From an uncultured Lachnospiraceae bacterium (GTDB taxonomy: Bacteria > Bacillota > Clostridia > Lachnospirales > Lachnospiraceae), in the NCBI GenBank assembly GCA_910586615.1, contig CAJUJP010000002.1:62001-126000 (forward strand): DNA of 64,000 nt, in the 5' to 3' direction. Shown in pieces: positions 24,381-33,604 of this stretch (its first letter is position 1; every line of letters begins with the position of its first letter). Made by a program: the position numbers and the translations under genes. The notes under the pieces are model-generated. The model had not been told where the DNA came from. It worked only from the letters and a program-made list of their open reading frames with translations, and did not search any database.

Positions 24381-27300
24381 GTGAGGGCTTTACTTGCTCC
24401 CCTGGAAGAACTGGGAGAATATGAAGAGATTAAGAAAATGCTCGTGAAAGAGCAGGCTTCGGTGGCCTTAAGCGGGTGTGTGGATTCACAGAAGCTGCAT
24501 ATGATCTACGGGCTTGGCGAACAGTTCCGGTATAAGGTGATCGTGACGTTCAATGATCTGCGGGCAAAAGAACTGTATGAGGACTACAAGTTTTATGACA
24601 GAAATGTGATGCTCTATCCGGCCAAGGATCTGATCTTTTTTCAGGCGGACATCCATGGTAATCAGCTGACTATGGAACGGATCCGGTGTCTGCGAAGACT
24701 GATGGAGGGCAGACCCGTTACAGTGATCACCACCTACGACGCACTGATGACGCCGCAGGCACCTCTGGAAGCGTGGAAAAATCATGTGATCAGCCTGGAT
24801 AAGAGAAGCACCGTGGAGGAAAATGAACTGGCGGTGCGTCTGGTGGAGCTTGGCTATGAGAAGAATTATCAGGTGGAGGCGCCGGGGCAGTTCAGCATAC
24901 GCGGAGGCATCATAGATATCTTTGACTTGACGGAGGAAAATCCCTACAGGATCGAACTTTGGGGAGAGGATGTGGAGTCGATCCGAAGTTTTGATATCCT
25001 GAGTCAGAGGTCTATTGAACAGCTTGAATCCGTGACCATCTATCCTGCGACAGAACTAATTTTGTCTGAAAAAGAACTGCAGCAGGGAATAAATAAAATT
25101 CAGAAAGAGTGCACAGCATATGCGGCCGGGCTTAGGAAGGAAATGAAAACCGAGGAGGCGCACCGCATTGAGACACAGGTCAGGGAACTGACGGAGCAGC
25201 TTCTGGAATTGGGTCTGTCCCGCAATGCGGTCAATCTGGAAAGCTATGTAAAATATTTTTATTCGGAAGTTTCAACGTTTTTGGACTGTCTGGAAGGAAA
25301 TCCGGGGCAGGCCGGCAGACAGGGCAGAAGCTGTGTTTTCATTGAGGAGCCGCTGCGGGTCAGAGAGCACGCTTCGGCGGTGGAGATGGAATTTCGGGAG
25401 AGTATGATGCATCGGGTGGAGAAGGGATATATCCTGCCCGGACAGATGGACATCTTATACAGCGCGGAGGAGACGGCGGCAAGAATCGCAAGAGGCAGAG
25501 TGGTGACTCTTTCCATGATGGATGGAAAGAACCCTCTTTTTAAGTCCGACAGGAAATTTGATATCCAGACCAGAAGCATGTCTTCTTATAATAACAGTTT
25601 TGAGGCGCTGGTCAAGGATCTGAGCAGCTATAAAAAAAGAGGCTGCCGCATTTTGCTGCTTTCCGGTTCCAGAACGAGAGCAAAGCGTCTGGCGGAGGAT
25701 CTGCAGGAACAGGGAATCAGCGCATTTTACAGTGAGGATCCCATGCGGGAAGTGCAGCCGGGAGAGGTCATGACCTTTTACGGCAGAGTGCTGAAAGGGT
25801 TTGAATACCCGCTGCTGAAGTTTATGGTCATCTCGGAGAGCGATATTTTCGGGGCGGAAAAAAAGAAAAAGAAGAAGAAAAAGCTCTATCAGGGGCAGAA
25901 GATCAATGATTTCAATGAACTCAAAGTAGGCGATTATGTGGTGCATGAGAGCCACGGACTGGGCGTTTATCAGGGCATCGAGAAGGTGGAAGTGGATAAG
26001 ATCGTCAAGGACTATATGAAGATATCTTATCGGGACGGCGGAATCCTTTATGTGCTGGCTACGGGGCTGGATGTGATCCAGAAGTATGCTTCCGCGGATT
26101 CCGGCAGCAAGCCTAAGCTCAATAAACTGGGCACTCAGGAGTGGAACAAAACCAAGTCCAAAGTCCGTACTGCAGTGGATGAGGTGGCGCAGGATCTGGT
26201 GGAACTTTATGCGGTGCGGCAGCAGAGCCAGGGATTTAAGTATGGTGCAGATACTGTCTGGCAGAGGGAATTTGAGGAGATGTTTCCTTTTGAGGAGACC
26301 GAAGATCAGATCAGTGCAATTACCGCTACGAAAGAGGATATGGAAAGCACCAAGATCATGGACCGGCTGATCTGCGGCGACGTGGGATACGGCAAGACGG
26401 AAATCGCCATCCGGGCGGCTTTCAAGGCAGTGCAGGAGGGTAAACAGGTGGTATACCTGGTACCGACCACCATTCTGGCGCAGCAGCATTATAATACGTT
26501 TGTCCAGAGAATGAAGGATTTTCCGGTGCGTGTGGATCTGCTTTCCCGTTTCCGGACGGCGGCGGAGCAGAAGAAGACAGTGACAGACTTGAAAAAAGGC
26601 ATGGTAGACATCGTGATCGGCACCCATCGGGTCTTGTCGGCGGATGTGCAGTATAAGGATCTTGGGCTTCTGATTATTGATGAGGAGCAGCGCTTCGGTG
26701 TGACTCATAAGGAAAAGATCAAGAAACTGAAGGAGAATATAGACGTTCTGACGTTGACGGCCACACCTATTCCCAGAACACTTCATATGAGCCTCATCGG
26801 CATCCGGGATATGAGTGTCCTGGAAGAAGCGCCCGGGGACAGACAGCCTATTCAGACTTTTGTCTGCGAATATAATGAAGAGCTGGTGCGGGAAGCCATT
26901 GTCAGGGAATTGTCCAGAGAAGGACAGGTATACTATGTCTATAACAGGGTAAACAATATTGCTGATGTTTCGGCGGCCATCCAGAAACTCGTGCCGGAGG
27001 CGAACGTGGCTTTTGCCCATGGACAGATGAAGGAGAGCGAACTGGAACGGATCATGTACGATTTCATCGACGGGGAAATCGACGTGCTTGTTTCCACGAC
27101 TATCATTGAAACAGGACTGGATATTTCCAATGTGAATACGATGATTATTCATGACTCCGATCAGATGGGACTGTCCCAGCTTTACCAGCTTCGGGGACGT
27201 GTGGGGCGTTCCAACCGGACGGCTTATGCTTTTCTTATGTACAAAAGAGACAAAATGCTGAAAGAAGTGGCGGAGAAACGGCTGGCGGCGATCAAAGAGT

Positions 27301-27944
27301 TTACGGATCTGGGCAGCGGGTTTAAGATTGCCATGCGGGATCTTGAAATCCGGGGTGCGGGAAATCTGCTTGGAGCCAGACAGCACGGGCATATGCAGGC
27401 GGTGGGATACGACCTGTACTGCAAGATGCTGAACGAGGCCGTGAAAACCCGGAAGGGCATTTCAACCATAGAAGATTTTAACACCAGTATCGACCTGGAA
27501 GCGGATGCCTATATTCCGCCCTCTTATATTGTCAATGAGGTGCAGAAGCTGGATATTTACAAGCGCATTGCAGGCATCGAGAATGAAAAAGAGTGCGAGG
27601 ATATGCGAGAAGAACTGCTGGATCGTTTCGGCGGGATTCCCAAGTCGGCGGAGAACCTGCTGCGCATTGCACTGATCCGGGCCCACGCCCACAGGCTGTA
27701 CATGCCGGAGATAAAGGGAAAGGATGAAATGATCCGTTTCCTGCTCAGAATGGACGCGCCCATCAGGGTGGAAAACATTCCCCGTCTGCTGCAGGCTTAT
27801 GAGGGCAGGATGACCTTTGACCCCAAAGGGACACCCATGTTCCGCCTGCGCTACCGGAAGTGCGGGGTCATTGAGAAGGACGAGGAGATGCTTCTGGCAT
27901 TGACGGAGGCGGCGCTGATGGATATGGAGGAATTGCTGCTGTAA
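24381..27944 (+). CDS. mfd: Transcription-repair coupling factor
   Basis: An 1187-residue Mfd, which removes RNA polymerase stalled at DNA damage and recruits UvrA. In order it has a UvrB-like N-terminal region (to about 350), a lysine run near residues 492-501, the polymerase-interaction domain with VGDYVVHESHGLGVY (about 515-530), SF2 helicase motor with Walker A GDVGYGKTE (about 665-673) and DEEQ box (from about 767), the TATPIPRTLHMS and SQLYQLRGRVGRS motifs, and a C-terminal TRCF domain. The start is GTG with GGAGG six bases upstream. A long antisense frame lies inside it but is a shadow. Confidence 0.96.
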   Translation: MRALLAPLEELGEYEEIKKMLVKEQASVALSGCVDSQKLHMIYGLGEQFRYKVIVTFNDLRAKELYEDYKFYDRNVMLYPAKDLIFFQADIHGNQLTMERIRCLRRLMEGRPVTVITTYDALMTPQAPLEAWKNHVISLDKRSTVEENELAVRLVELGYEKNYQVEAPGQFSIRGGIIDIFDLTEENPYRIELWGEDVESIRSFDILSQRSIEQLESVTIYPATELILSEKELQQGINKIQKECTAYAAGLRKEMKTEEAHRIETQVRELTEQLLELGLSRNAVNLESYVKYFYSEVSTFLDCLEGNPGQAGRQGRSCVFIEEPLRVREHASAVEMEFRESMMHRVEKGYILPGQMDILYSAEETAARIARGRVVTLSMMDGKNPLFKSDRKFDIQTRSMSSYNNSFEALVKDLSSYKKRGCRILLLSGSRTRAKRLAEDLQEQGISAFYSEDPMREVQPGEVMTFYGRVLKGFEYPLLKFMVISESDIFGAEKKKKKKKKLYQGQKINDFNELKVGDYVVHESHGLGVYQGIEKVEVDKIVKDYMKISYRDGGILYVLATGLDVIQKYASADSGSKPKLNKLGTQEWNKTKSKVRTAVDEVAQDLVELYAVRQQSQGFKYGADTVWQREFEEMFPFEETEDQISAITATKEDMESTKIMDRLICGDVGYGKTEIAIRAAFKAVQEGKQVVYLVPTTILAQQHYNTFVQRMKDFPVRVDLLSRFRTAAEQKKTVTDLKKGMVDIVIGTHRVLSADVQYKDLGLLIIDEEQRFGVTHKEKIKKLKENIDVLTLTATPIPRTLHMSLIGIRDMSVLEEAPGDRQPIQTFVCEYNEELVREAIVRELSREGQVYYVYNRVNNIADVSAAIQKLVPEANVAFAHGQMKESELERIMYDFIDGEIDVLVSTTIIETGLDISNVNTMIIHDSDQMGLSQLYQLRGRVGRSNRTAYAFLMYKRDKMLKEVAEKRLAAIKEFTDLGSGFKIAMRDLEIRGAGNLLGARQHGHMQAVGYDLYCKMLNEAVKTRKGISTIEDFNTSIDLEADAYIPPSYIVNEVQKLDIYKRIAGIENEKECEDMREELLDRFGGIPKSAENLLRIALIRAHAHRLYMPEIKGKDEMIRFLLRMDAPIRVENIPRLLQAYEGRMTFDPKGTPMFRLRYRKCGVIEKDEEMLLALTEAALMDMEELLL

Positions 27945-28096
27945 GGTGATGCGCAGCAGAAACTGTATCAGAAATACAGAAAAGCTGCCATAGAGTGCGT
28001 GCGGCAGAAACGGCATCAAGAGTTACATTTTACAGACTTTGGCATTGGTGACATGTGCCATTGCAGGAAACGTGTCCCTACATGGAAAGGATTCAT

Positions 28097-29254
28097 ATGA
28101 TTTACCTGGATAACGCGGCGACCACAAGAACGGTACCCGAAGCAGTAGAGGCCATGCTGCCTTATTTTACGGAATATTATGGAAATGCGGGGAGCATTTA
28201 CAGGCTGGGAAGCGAGAGCAGGAAAGCAGTCATTCAGGCAAAAGAGACCATTGCAGCAACCCTTGGCGCAGAACCCAATGAGATCTATTTTACTTCCGGC
28301 GGAACGGAGTCGGATAACTGGGCGTTGAAAGCGGTTTACGAGGCGTACCGGGAGAAAGGGAAGCACATCATTACTTCCAGCATCGAGCATCATGCGGTTC
28401 TGCACAGTTGCGAGTATCTGAAAAGACAGGGGGCGGAAATCACTTATCTGGATGTGGATGCGGACGGCCTGATAAGCGTGGAACAATTGAAACGGGCCAT
28501 ACGGCCGGACACGATTCTGATTTCAATCATGTATGCCAACAATGAAATCGGAACGATCCAGCCTGTCCGGGAAGTTGGTGAGATTGCGGCCGCTCATGAC
28601 ATTCTTTTTCATACGGATGCCGTGCAGGTTTATGGGCAGTTTCCCGTTGATGTGGAGCAATGCCATATTGACCTGCTTTCTGCCAGCGGGCATAAGTTCG
28701 GAGGCCCGAAAGGTGCGGGATTTCTTTATGTCAGCAAAAAGGCGAAAATTCGTTCGTTTCTACACGGCGGGCAGCAGGAAAGAGGCAGACGGGCCGGGAC
28801 GGAGAATGTGCCCGGAATCGTCGGGATGGAAGCGGCGGTGAAGCGGGCGTATGATACGGCGGACGGGAAGCCGGCTGCCGGAAAGCTGGAACGGGTAAAA
28901 ATGCTGCGGGATTATTTGATTTCACGAATTGAGCAGGAAATACCTGGGGCTAAGCTGAACGGACACCGCACAAAGCGCCTGCCCGGGAACGTGAATTTCA
29001 GCTTTGAAGACGTGCAGGGGGAGTCTGCACTGATTATGCTGGATATGAAAGGGATCTGTGCCTCAAGCGGCTCGGCGTGCACCTCCGGTTCTCTGGAACC
29101 GTCCCATGTGCTTCTGGCGGCCGGCCAGCCGCCGGAACTGGCGAGAGGATCTTTGCGCATGACGCTGGGTGAGGAGAATACCATGGAAGAGATGGATACA
29201 GTGGTTGAGGCACTCAAGGAGATTGTTGAGAGGATCAGGGTGTGCAGGTTGTAG
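28097..29254 (+). CDS. Cysteine desulfurase (NifS/IscS type)
   Basis: A 385-residue PLP enzyme that takes sulfur from cysteine for Fe-S clusters and thio-cofactors. It begins MIYLDNAATTRT. The PLP lysine is K200 in SGHKFGGPKG, the EHHAV and TDAVQ segments are conserved, and the catalytic Cys328 is in SGSACTSG. The frame opens at 28055 but the ATG at 28097 has AAAGGA upstream and starts the family sequence. No iscU or thiI gene is next to it, so the sulfur acceptor is not evident. A terminator follows. Confidence 0.93.
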   Translation: MIYLDNAATTRTVPEAVEAMLPYFTEYYGNAGSIYRLGSESRKAVIQAKETIAATLGAEPNEIYFTSGGTESDNWALKAVYEAYREKGKHIITSSIEHHAVLHSCEYLKRQGAEITYLDVDADGLISVEQLKRAIRPDTILISIMYANNEIGTIQPVREVGEIAAAHDILFHTDAVQVYGQFPVDVEQCHIDLLSASGHKFGGPKGAGFLYVSKKAKIRSFLHGGQQERGRRAGTENVPGIVGMEAAVKRAYDTADGKPAAGKLERVKMLRDYLISRIEQEIPGAKLNGHRTKRLPGNVNFSFEDVQGESALIMLDMKGICASSGSACTSGSLEPSHVLLAAGQPPELARGSLRMTLGEENTMEEMDTVVEALKEIVERIRVCRL

Positions 29255-29334
29255 GGGACAGACTATTTGTAAAATGTATTCTGCAAGCTTAAACAGGATG
29301 GTGGAGAATGAAATTCTTGCTGAAATATTTAATG

Positions 29335-29362
29335 GAGTCCAGAATATCGGACTCTATTTTTT
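29335..29362 (+). terminator. Intrinsic terminator after cysteine desulfurase
   Basis: The arms GAGTCC and GGACTC are separated by eight bases and followed by TATTTTTT. Confidence 0.75.
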
Positions 29363-29423
29363 GTATCCTTATATCAGATTAGAACAAAAGTTCGAGAAAT
29401 ATTTGATAAAGGAGGCAAAAGCT

Positions 29424-29525
29424 ATGAAAGGTTACACGGTAGAAAGCGGTTACATGGGATATGTCAACGGAGAGTACATGCTCTTTGCCAGCGAGATGGA
29501 TTACGAAGACTACATGGAGAAATGA
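29424..29525 (+). CDS. Small 33-residue acidic protein
   Basis: The ATG at 29424 has an excellent ribosome-binding site, AAAGGAGG, nine bases upstream, and encodes a 33-residue tyrosine- and acid-rich peptide starting MKGYTVESGYMGYVNG and ending DYEDYMEK. It has no membrane segment. It is flanked by the terminator of the previous gene and the leader of the next, so it is its own unit. I recall similar tiny uncharacterised peptides in Lachnospiraceae but know no function. A longer frame starting at 29169 inside the desulfurase gene is not the real one. Confidence 0.7.
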   Translation: MKGYTVESGYMGYVNGEYMLFASEMDYEDYMEK

Positions 29526-29694
29526 TAAAGAATACAATAAAATGCAAAAAAGACCGCGCTGCATATTGCCCCGGACTCTCTGTTTACAGTACAATAAAAC
29601 AGTATGTGCAATGTGATAAAGCCATATTGCTTAAGACAACAGAAGTTTTATGACAGTTTATGCCGCTGATTGTGCGGCGGAATGGAGACTTACG

Positions 29695-30858
29695 ATGAAA
29701 AAACGGATTACGGTCTGGCTCTTTGCGGCGGTCGTGGCAGTCACGGTTATAGGATGCGGCAGAAATGCAGGAGTTAACTCTGAGGCAAATAAGTTTGTGA
29801 AAAGCATGAAAATCGGGTGGAATCTTGGCAATACTTTTGATGCACATTCGGAGCAGAATAAATCGGATGAAATGGCTTATGAGTCTGAATGGTGCGGGAT
29901 CGTTACCACCAGGGAGATGATTGATGCCGTCAAGGCGGCGGGTTTCCAGACAATACGGATTCCGGTGTCGTGGCACAACCATGTGTCATCGGATGACAGT
30001 TACACAATCAGCGAGACATGGCTGAACCGCGTACAGGAAGCAGTTGACTATGGGATTGCCAATGAAATGCATGTGATCCTCAATATACATCATGATAACG
30101 GGACTGGTTATGTGTATCCGGCATCGGAGTATATGGAGCAGTCAAAAGCATATGTTAAGGCGGTGTGGTCGCAGATAGCAGAGCGGTTTGCCGATTATGA
30201 CGAGCATCTGATTCTGGAAGGTTTAAATGAACCCCGTCTTGTGGGCACGAGTAATGAGTGGTGGCTTGATCTGGGCAGGCAGGAGTGCGTGGATGCAGTA
30301 GGATGCATCAATGAACTGAACCAGATATTTGTTGATACGGTGCGGGCATCCGGCGGAAATAACCAAAAGCGTTATCTGCTTGTACCGGGGTATGCGGCAT
30401 CGCTGCAGGGAGCAACGAATGAATATTTTGAACTTCCTGAGGATGTCAAAGGAAATAAGAACAGGATTCTGGTTGAGGTACACGGTTATACGCCTTACAG
30501 CTTTGCACTGCAGGCACCCGGTGAAAACGGCAGTACCGATCAGTGGAACATTGGTGATGCTGCATCCACTGCGGATATTGACAATATGATGAATACACTG
30601 TTTGAAAAGTACGTACAGAACGGTATCGGTGTGGTGATCGATGAATTTGGGGCAAGGGATAAGAACGGAAATATCCAGGCAAGAACGGATTTTGCGGCTT
30701 ATTATGTATCTGCCGCCGCAAAGAAGGGCATTACCTGCTGCTGGTGGGACAATAATTCTTTTTCGGGAGGCGGAGAGAACTTTGGTATCTTCCACAGGGC
30801 ATCCTGTGAGTTCCTGTATCCTGAACTGGTGGAAGGCATGATGAAGGCCTGCGAATAG
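29695..30858 (+). CDS. GH5-family endoglucanase-like lipoprotein
   Basis: A 387-residue lipoprotein with a signal peptide and lipobox VIGC (Cys21), then a glycoside hydrolase family 5 (cellulase) barrel. The markers are WNLGNTFDA after the signal, the IRIPVSWHNH segment, the acid/base Glu179 in LEGLNEPR, HGYTPYSF, the nucleophile Glu317 in VIDEFGARD, and the CCWWDNN strand near the end. It probably cleaves beta-1,4-glucan or a related polysaccharide outside the membrane. No dockerin or carbohydrate-binding module is present. The ATG at 29695 has GGAG upstream; an upstream in-frame ATG at 29650 lacks support. The gene stands alone. Confidence 0.9.
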   Translation: MKKRITVWLFAAVVAVTVIGCGRNAGVNSEANKFVKSMKIGWNLGNTFDAHSEQNKSDEMAYESEWCGIVTTREMIDAVKAAGFQTIRIPVSWHNHVSSDDSYTISETWLNRVQEAVDYGIANEMHVILNIHHDNGTGYVYPASEYMEQSKAYVKAVWSQIAERFADYDEHLILEGLNEPRLVGTSNEWWLDLGRQECVDAVGCINELNQIFVDTVRASGGNNQKRYLLVPGYAASLQGATNEYFELPEDVKGNKNRILVEVHGYTPYSFALQAPGENGSTDQWNIGDAASTADIDNMMNTLFEKYVQNGIGVVIDEFGARDKNGNIQARTDFAAYYVSAAAKKGITCCWWDNNSFSGGGENFGIFHRASCEFLYPELVEGMMKACE

Positions 30859-30932
30859 ATCACGGGCATATATGGTGAAAATCCGGTAGGGATTTGACAG
30901 GAAACTGCCGGTTGTGTATGTGCAGGGCATTT

Positions 30933-30960
30933 TTTACACAGTGCATGGCAGAAACATAAT
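30933..30960 (+). promoter_or_regulatory. Candidate promoter for hydrolase-murF pair
   Basis: TTTACA (30933-30938), a 16-bp spacer and CATAAT (30955-30960), about 80 bases before the GTG start of the alpha/beta hydrolase gene. Confidence 0.45.
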
Positions 30961-31039
30961 TGCCAAATGATGGGCATAGGTATATGATAGTAATTGTTTG
31001 ACTTAATTGATAATATACAGAAAGCATACGGAGAGACCG

Positions 31040-31807
31040 GTGGTTAAGAAAATTGATTCGATTACAGTAAATTATATAGATGAGGGTGAGGGAGACGTGG
31101 TACTTCTTCTGCACGGCTGGGGAGCGAATATTACGCTGTATGCAGGCGTGATCAAGATTCTCTCGCAGACGCATAGAGTGATTGCTCTTGATATGCCCGG
31201 ATTTGGCAGGACTTCTGAACCGCCTGAGCCCTGGTGCGTGGATGATTATGTTGATTTTGTCATGAAGTTTATAGATTCCTTTGAACTGAAGAGATTCAGC
31301 GTGGTGGTACATTCCTTTGGCGGCCGGGTATTTTTTAAGATGAATGCCAGAGAGAACCTTCCTTATATGATTGAACGGGCGGTACTGATGGATAGTGCGG
31401 GTATCCTGCCGAAGAAAAGTTTTAAGCAGAAGGTGAGTCTGCGGTGTTATAAGATCGGGCGGGCGGTTATGAGCACGAAAGTATTGCATTTTTTGTATCC
31501 CGATGCCGTGGAGGACATGAGACGCAAACGGGGATCAGCAGATTATAACAGTGCTACACCTACAATGCGCGCGACGCTTGTGAAGGTAGTGAACGAAGAT
31601 CTGGAACCGCTTATGCATCTGGTTCAGTGCCCTACCCTGTTGATCTGGGGCGATAAGGATACGGCCACACCGTTGTCTGATGCCAGAAGGATGGAAGAAC
31701 TGATTCCGGATGCGGGACTTGTGATCTGTGAGGGAGCGGGACATTTTTCTTTTGCAGAGCAGGCTCCTAAGGTGCACGGTGCGCTGACGGCATTTTTCTC
31801 TTCGTAG
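31040..31807 (+). CDS. Alpha/beta hydrolase
   Basis: A 255-residue alpha/beta hydrolase with LLLHGWGANI (oxyanion region), the nucleophile elbow VVHSFGGRV, the acid residue in LIWGDKDTATP and the catalytic His in CEGAGHFSF, so the triad is complete. It is cytoplasmic, with no signal peptide. The GTG at 31040 has GGAG six bases upstream; a TTG at 31007 is less likely. It is 37 bp upstream of a MurF-like gene and near ddl, so a link to cell-wall metabolism is possible, but the substrate is unknown. Confidence 0.82.
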   Translation: MVKKIDSITVNYIDEGEGDVVLLLHGWGANITLYAGVIKILSQTHRVIALDMPGFGRTSEPPEPWCVDDYVDFVMKFIDSFELKRFSVVVHSFGGRVFFKMNARENLPYMIERAVLMDSAGILPKKSFKQKVSLRCYKIGRAVMSTKVLHFLYPDAVEDMRRKRGSADYNSATPTMRATLVKVVNEDLEPLMHLVQCPTLLIWGDKDTATPLSDARRMEELIPDAGLVICEGAGHFSFAEQAPKVHGALTAFFSS

Positions 31808-31844
31808 AACCGGAAACAAATATAAGAATGAATAGGAAGTCAAC

Positions 31845-33419
31845 ATGAATATTGTCGTGACGAGCATATGGTTTCTCACGTTTCTGGTGGGTGCCGTCTG
31901 GTATGAATTATATATTGTGCATATGTTCCAGCAGAATTCTTATAAACCGAGAGAATATATGGAATGGATGCAGGTACACAGCAATGTGGGAAGGCTGCTT
32001 GGGAAGAGTCTGTATGCAATAGCAGTGATTCCGCTTGTGCTGACAGGCAGTACAGGCTGTCTGACTGCGGCTTGTGTTATGAATGCGATGACTATATTAG
32101 TCAACAAACCCCGCAAGGCCAAAAAGCCGCTTGTCTATACGAAGCGTGTACAGCGGATGCTGGTTACTACGGTATTGCTGTATACGGCCGGGATTTTGAT
32201 ATCCCTTGCGGCGGGAGGAGAAGAATACAGGCTTCGGATCTGTGAAGCGGTTTTGGCAGGAATGTTTCTCTTACAGCCCTTTCTCATTCTTCTGGTAAAT
32301 TGGATTAACCATCCGGTGGAAAAGGCGGTTGACCGTTATTATATCAACGATGCCGCCAGGATCCTGCATGAAATGCCGGATTTGAAGGTGATCGGTGTGA
32401 CCGGAAGCTACGGGAAGACCAGTGTGAAGTATTTTCTGAACACGTTATTGTCCGTACAGTATAATGTACTGCATACGCCGGGAAACTATAATACGACACT
32501 GGGAGTTGTGAGAACTGTCAGGGAACAGATGAAGCCTTTTCATGAGATTTTTATCTGTGAGATGGGAGCCAGGGAAGTGGGCGATATCAAAGAGATCTGC
32601 GATCTGGTACATCCTGATTACGGAATTATCACTTCCATCGGGCCTCAGCACTTGCAGAGCTTCCATACCATTGAGAACATCATCGGTACGAAGTTCGAAC
32701 TGGCGGATGCAGTGCCGTCAGCGGGCAGTGTATTTCTGAATTACGATAATGAGTATATCCGTGCACATAAGACGGATAAAAATGTCGTAAGCTATGGTAC
32801 AGCAGGCGAGGATGTTATGTATCGGGCTTATGATATAACGGTGTCACCCAGAGGATCAGCCTTTAAAATGAAGGATCGAAACGGGGATGAACATGAATTT
32901 CATACAAAGCTTGTGGGCAGCCATAATGTGCAGAACATTGCGGGAGCGATTGCCGTGGCACACACATTGGAGATATCCATGGAGAAGCTGCGCTATCCCG
33001 TGAAGCAGCTTGAGAGCGTTCCTCACCGGCTGCAGCTTGTCAGACAGGGAAACAGGATCCTGCTTGACGACAGTTACAATTCCAATAAGAACGGTTTTAA
33101 GGCGGCCCTTGATACATTGGCCATGTTCCGTGAACTTCGCATTCTTATGACACCGGGCATGGTGGAACTGGGAGAAAAGCAGTACGCGGAGAACAAAGAG
33201 GCCGGTGTATATGCGGCTGACAAGTGTGATTATGCCGTACTGGTGGGAAAAGAGCAGACAAAGCCCATTCAGGACGGACTGCTGGAAGCCGGATTTGCCG
33301 CAAACAGGATGATCGTGGTAGACACACTGCAGGAGGCATTCCAGATGGTTAATGCGATTCCGGACGAAAAACAGAAGGTAGTGTTGATTGAAAATGACCT
33401 ACCGGATAATTATGCATAA
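31845..33419 (+). CDS. MurF-like Mur ligase with N-terminal membrane region
   Basis: A 524-residue Mur ligase family protein. The first ~150 residues contain about four hydrophobic segments, so it is membrane-anchored. The ligase part starts near residue 160 with P-loop GVTGSYGKTS (from 184), GNYNTTLGV, CEMGAREVGDI, SIGPQHLQSF and LLDDSYNSNK. This pattern fits UDP-MurNAc-tripeptide--D-Ala-D-Ala ligase (MurF). The downstream D-Ala-D-Ala ligase gene supports that. The membrane extension is unlike E. coli MurF (about 450 residues, soluble). The exact substrate is inferred. Confidence 0.85.
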   Translation: MNIVVTSIWFLTFLVGAVWYELYIVHMFQQNSYKPREYMEWMQVHSNVGRLLGKSLYAIAVIPLVLTGSTGCLTAACVMNAMTILVNKPRKAKKPLVYTKRVQRMLVTTVLLYTAGILISLAAGGEEYRLRICEAVLAGMFLLQPFLILLVNWINHPVEKAVDRYYINDAARILHEMPDLKVIGVTGSYGKTSVKYFLNTLLSVQYNVLHTPGNYNTTLGVVRTVREQMKPFHEIFICEMGAREVGDIKEICDLVHPDYGIITSIGPQHLQSFHTIENIIGTKFELADAVPSAGSVFLNYDNEYIRAHKTDKNVVSYGTAGEDVMYRAYDITVSPRGSAFKMKDRNGDEHEFHTKLVGSHNVQNIAGAIAVAHTLEISMEKLRYPVKQLESVPHRLQLVRQGNRILLDDSYNSNKNGFKAALDTLAMFRELRILMTPGMVELGEKQYAENKEAGVYAADKCDYAVLVGKEQTKPIQDGLLEAGFAANRMIVVDTLQEAFQMVNAIPDEKQKVVLIENDLPDNYA

Positions 33420-33604
33420 AAGCGGCATGTGACTGGAATTCAAATCCAAAGAATATGTAAAGACGGTTGAAATCAAGGATTGGTATATTAAATAATATTT
33501 CTACATGCAAATTTGTGCCGGAGCGTCACGAATTTGTCTCATGGCAGACGCAGTTTTGATATTTGCACCGGCCGACACATAAACGCTCTGGAATGGAGAT
33601 TAGG

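Noticed and set aside
25455..27392. 645-codon open frame on the minus strand inside mfd
   Set aside because: It is antisense to a clearly conserved gene, has no ribosome-binding site and no protein-like domains, and is a codon-bias shadow.
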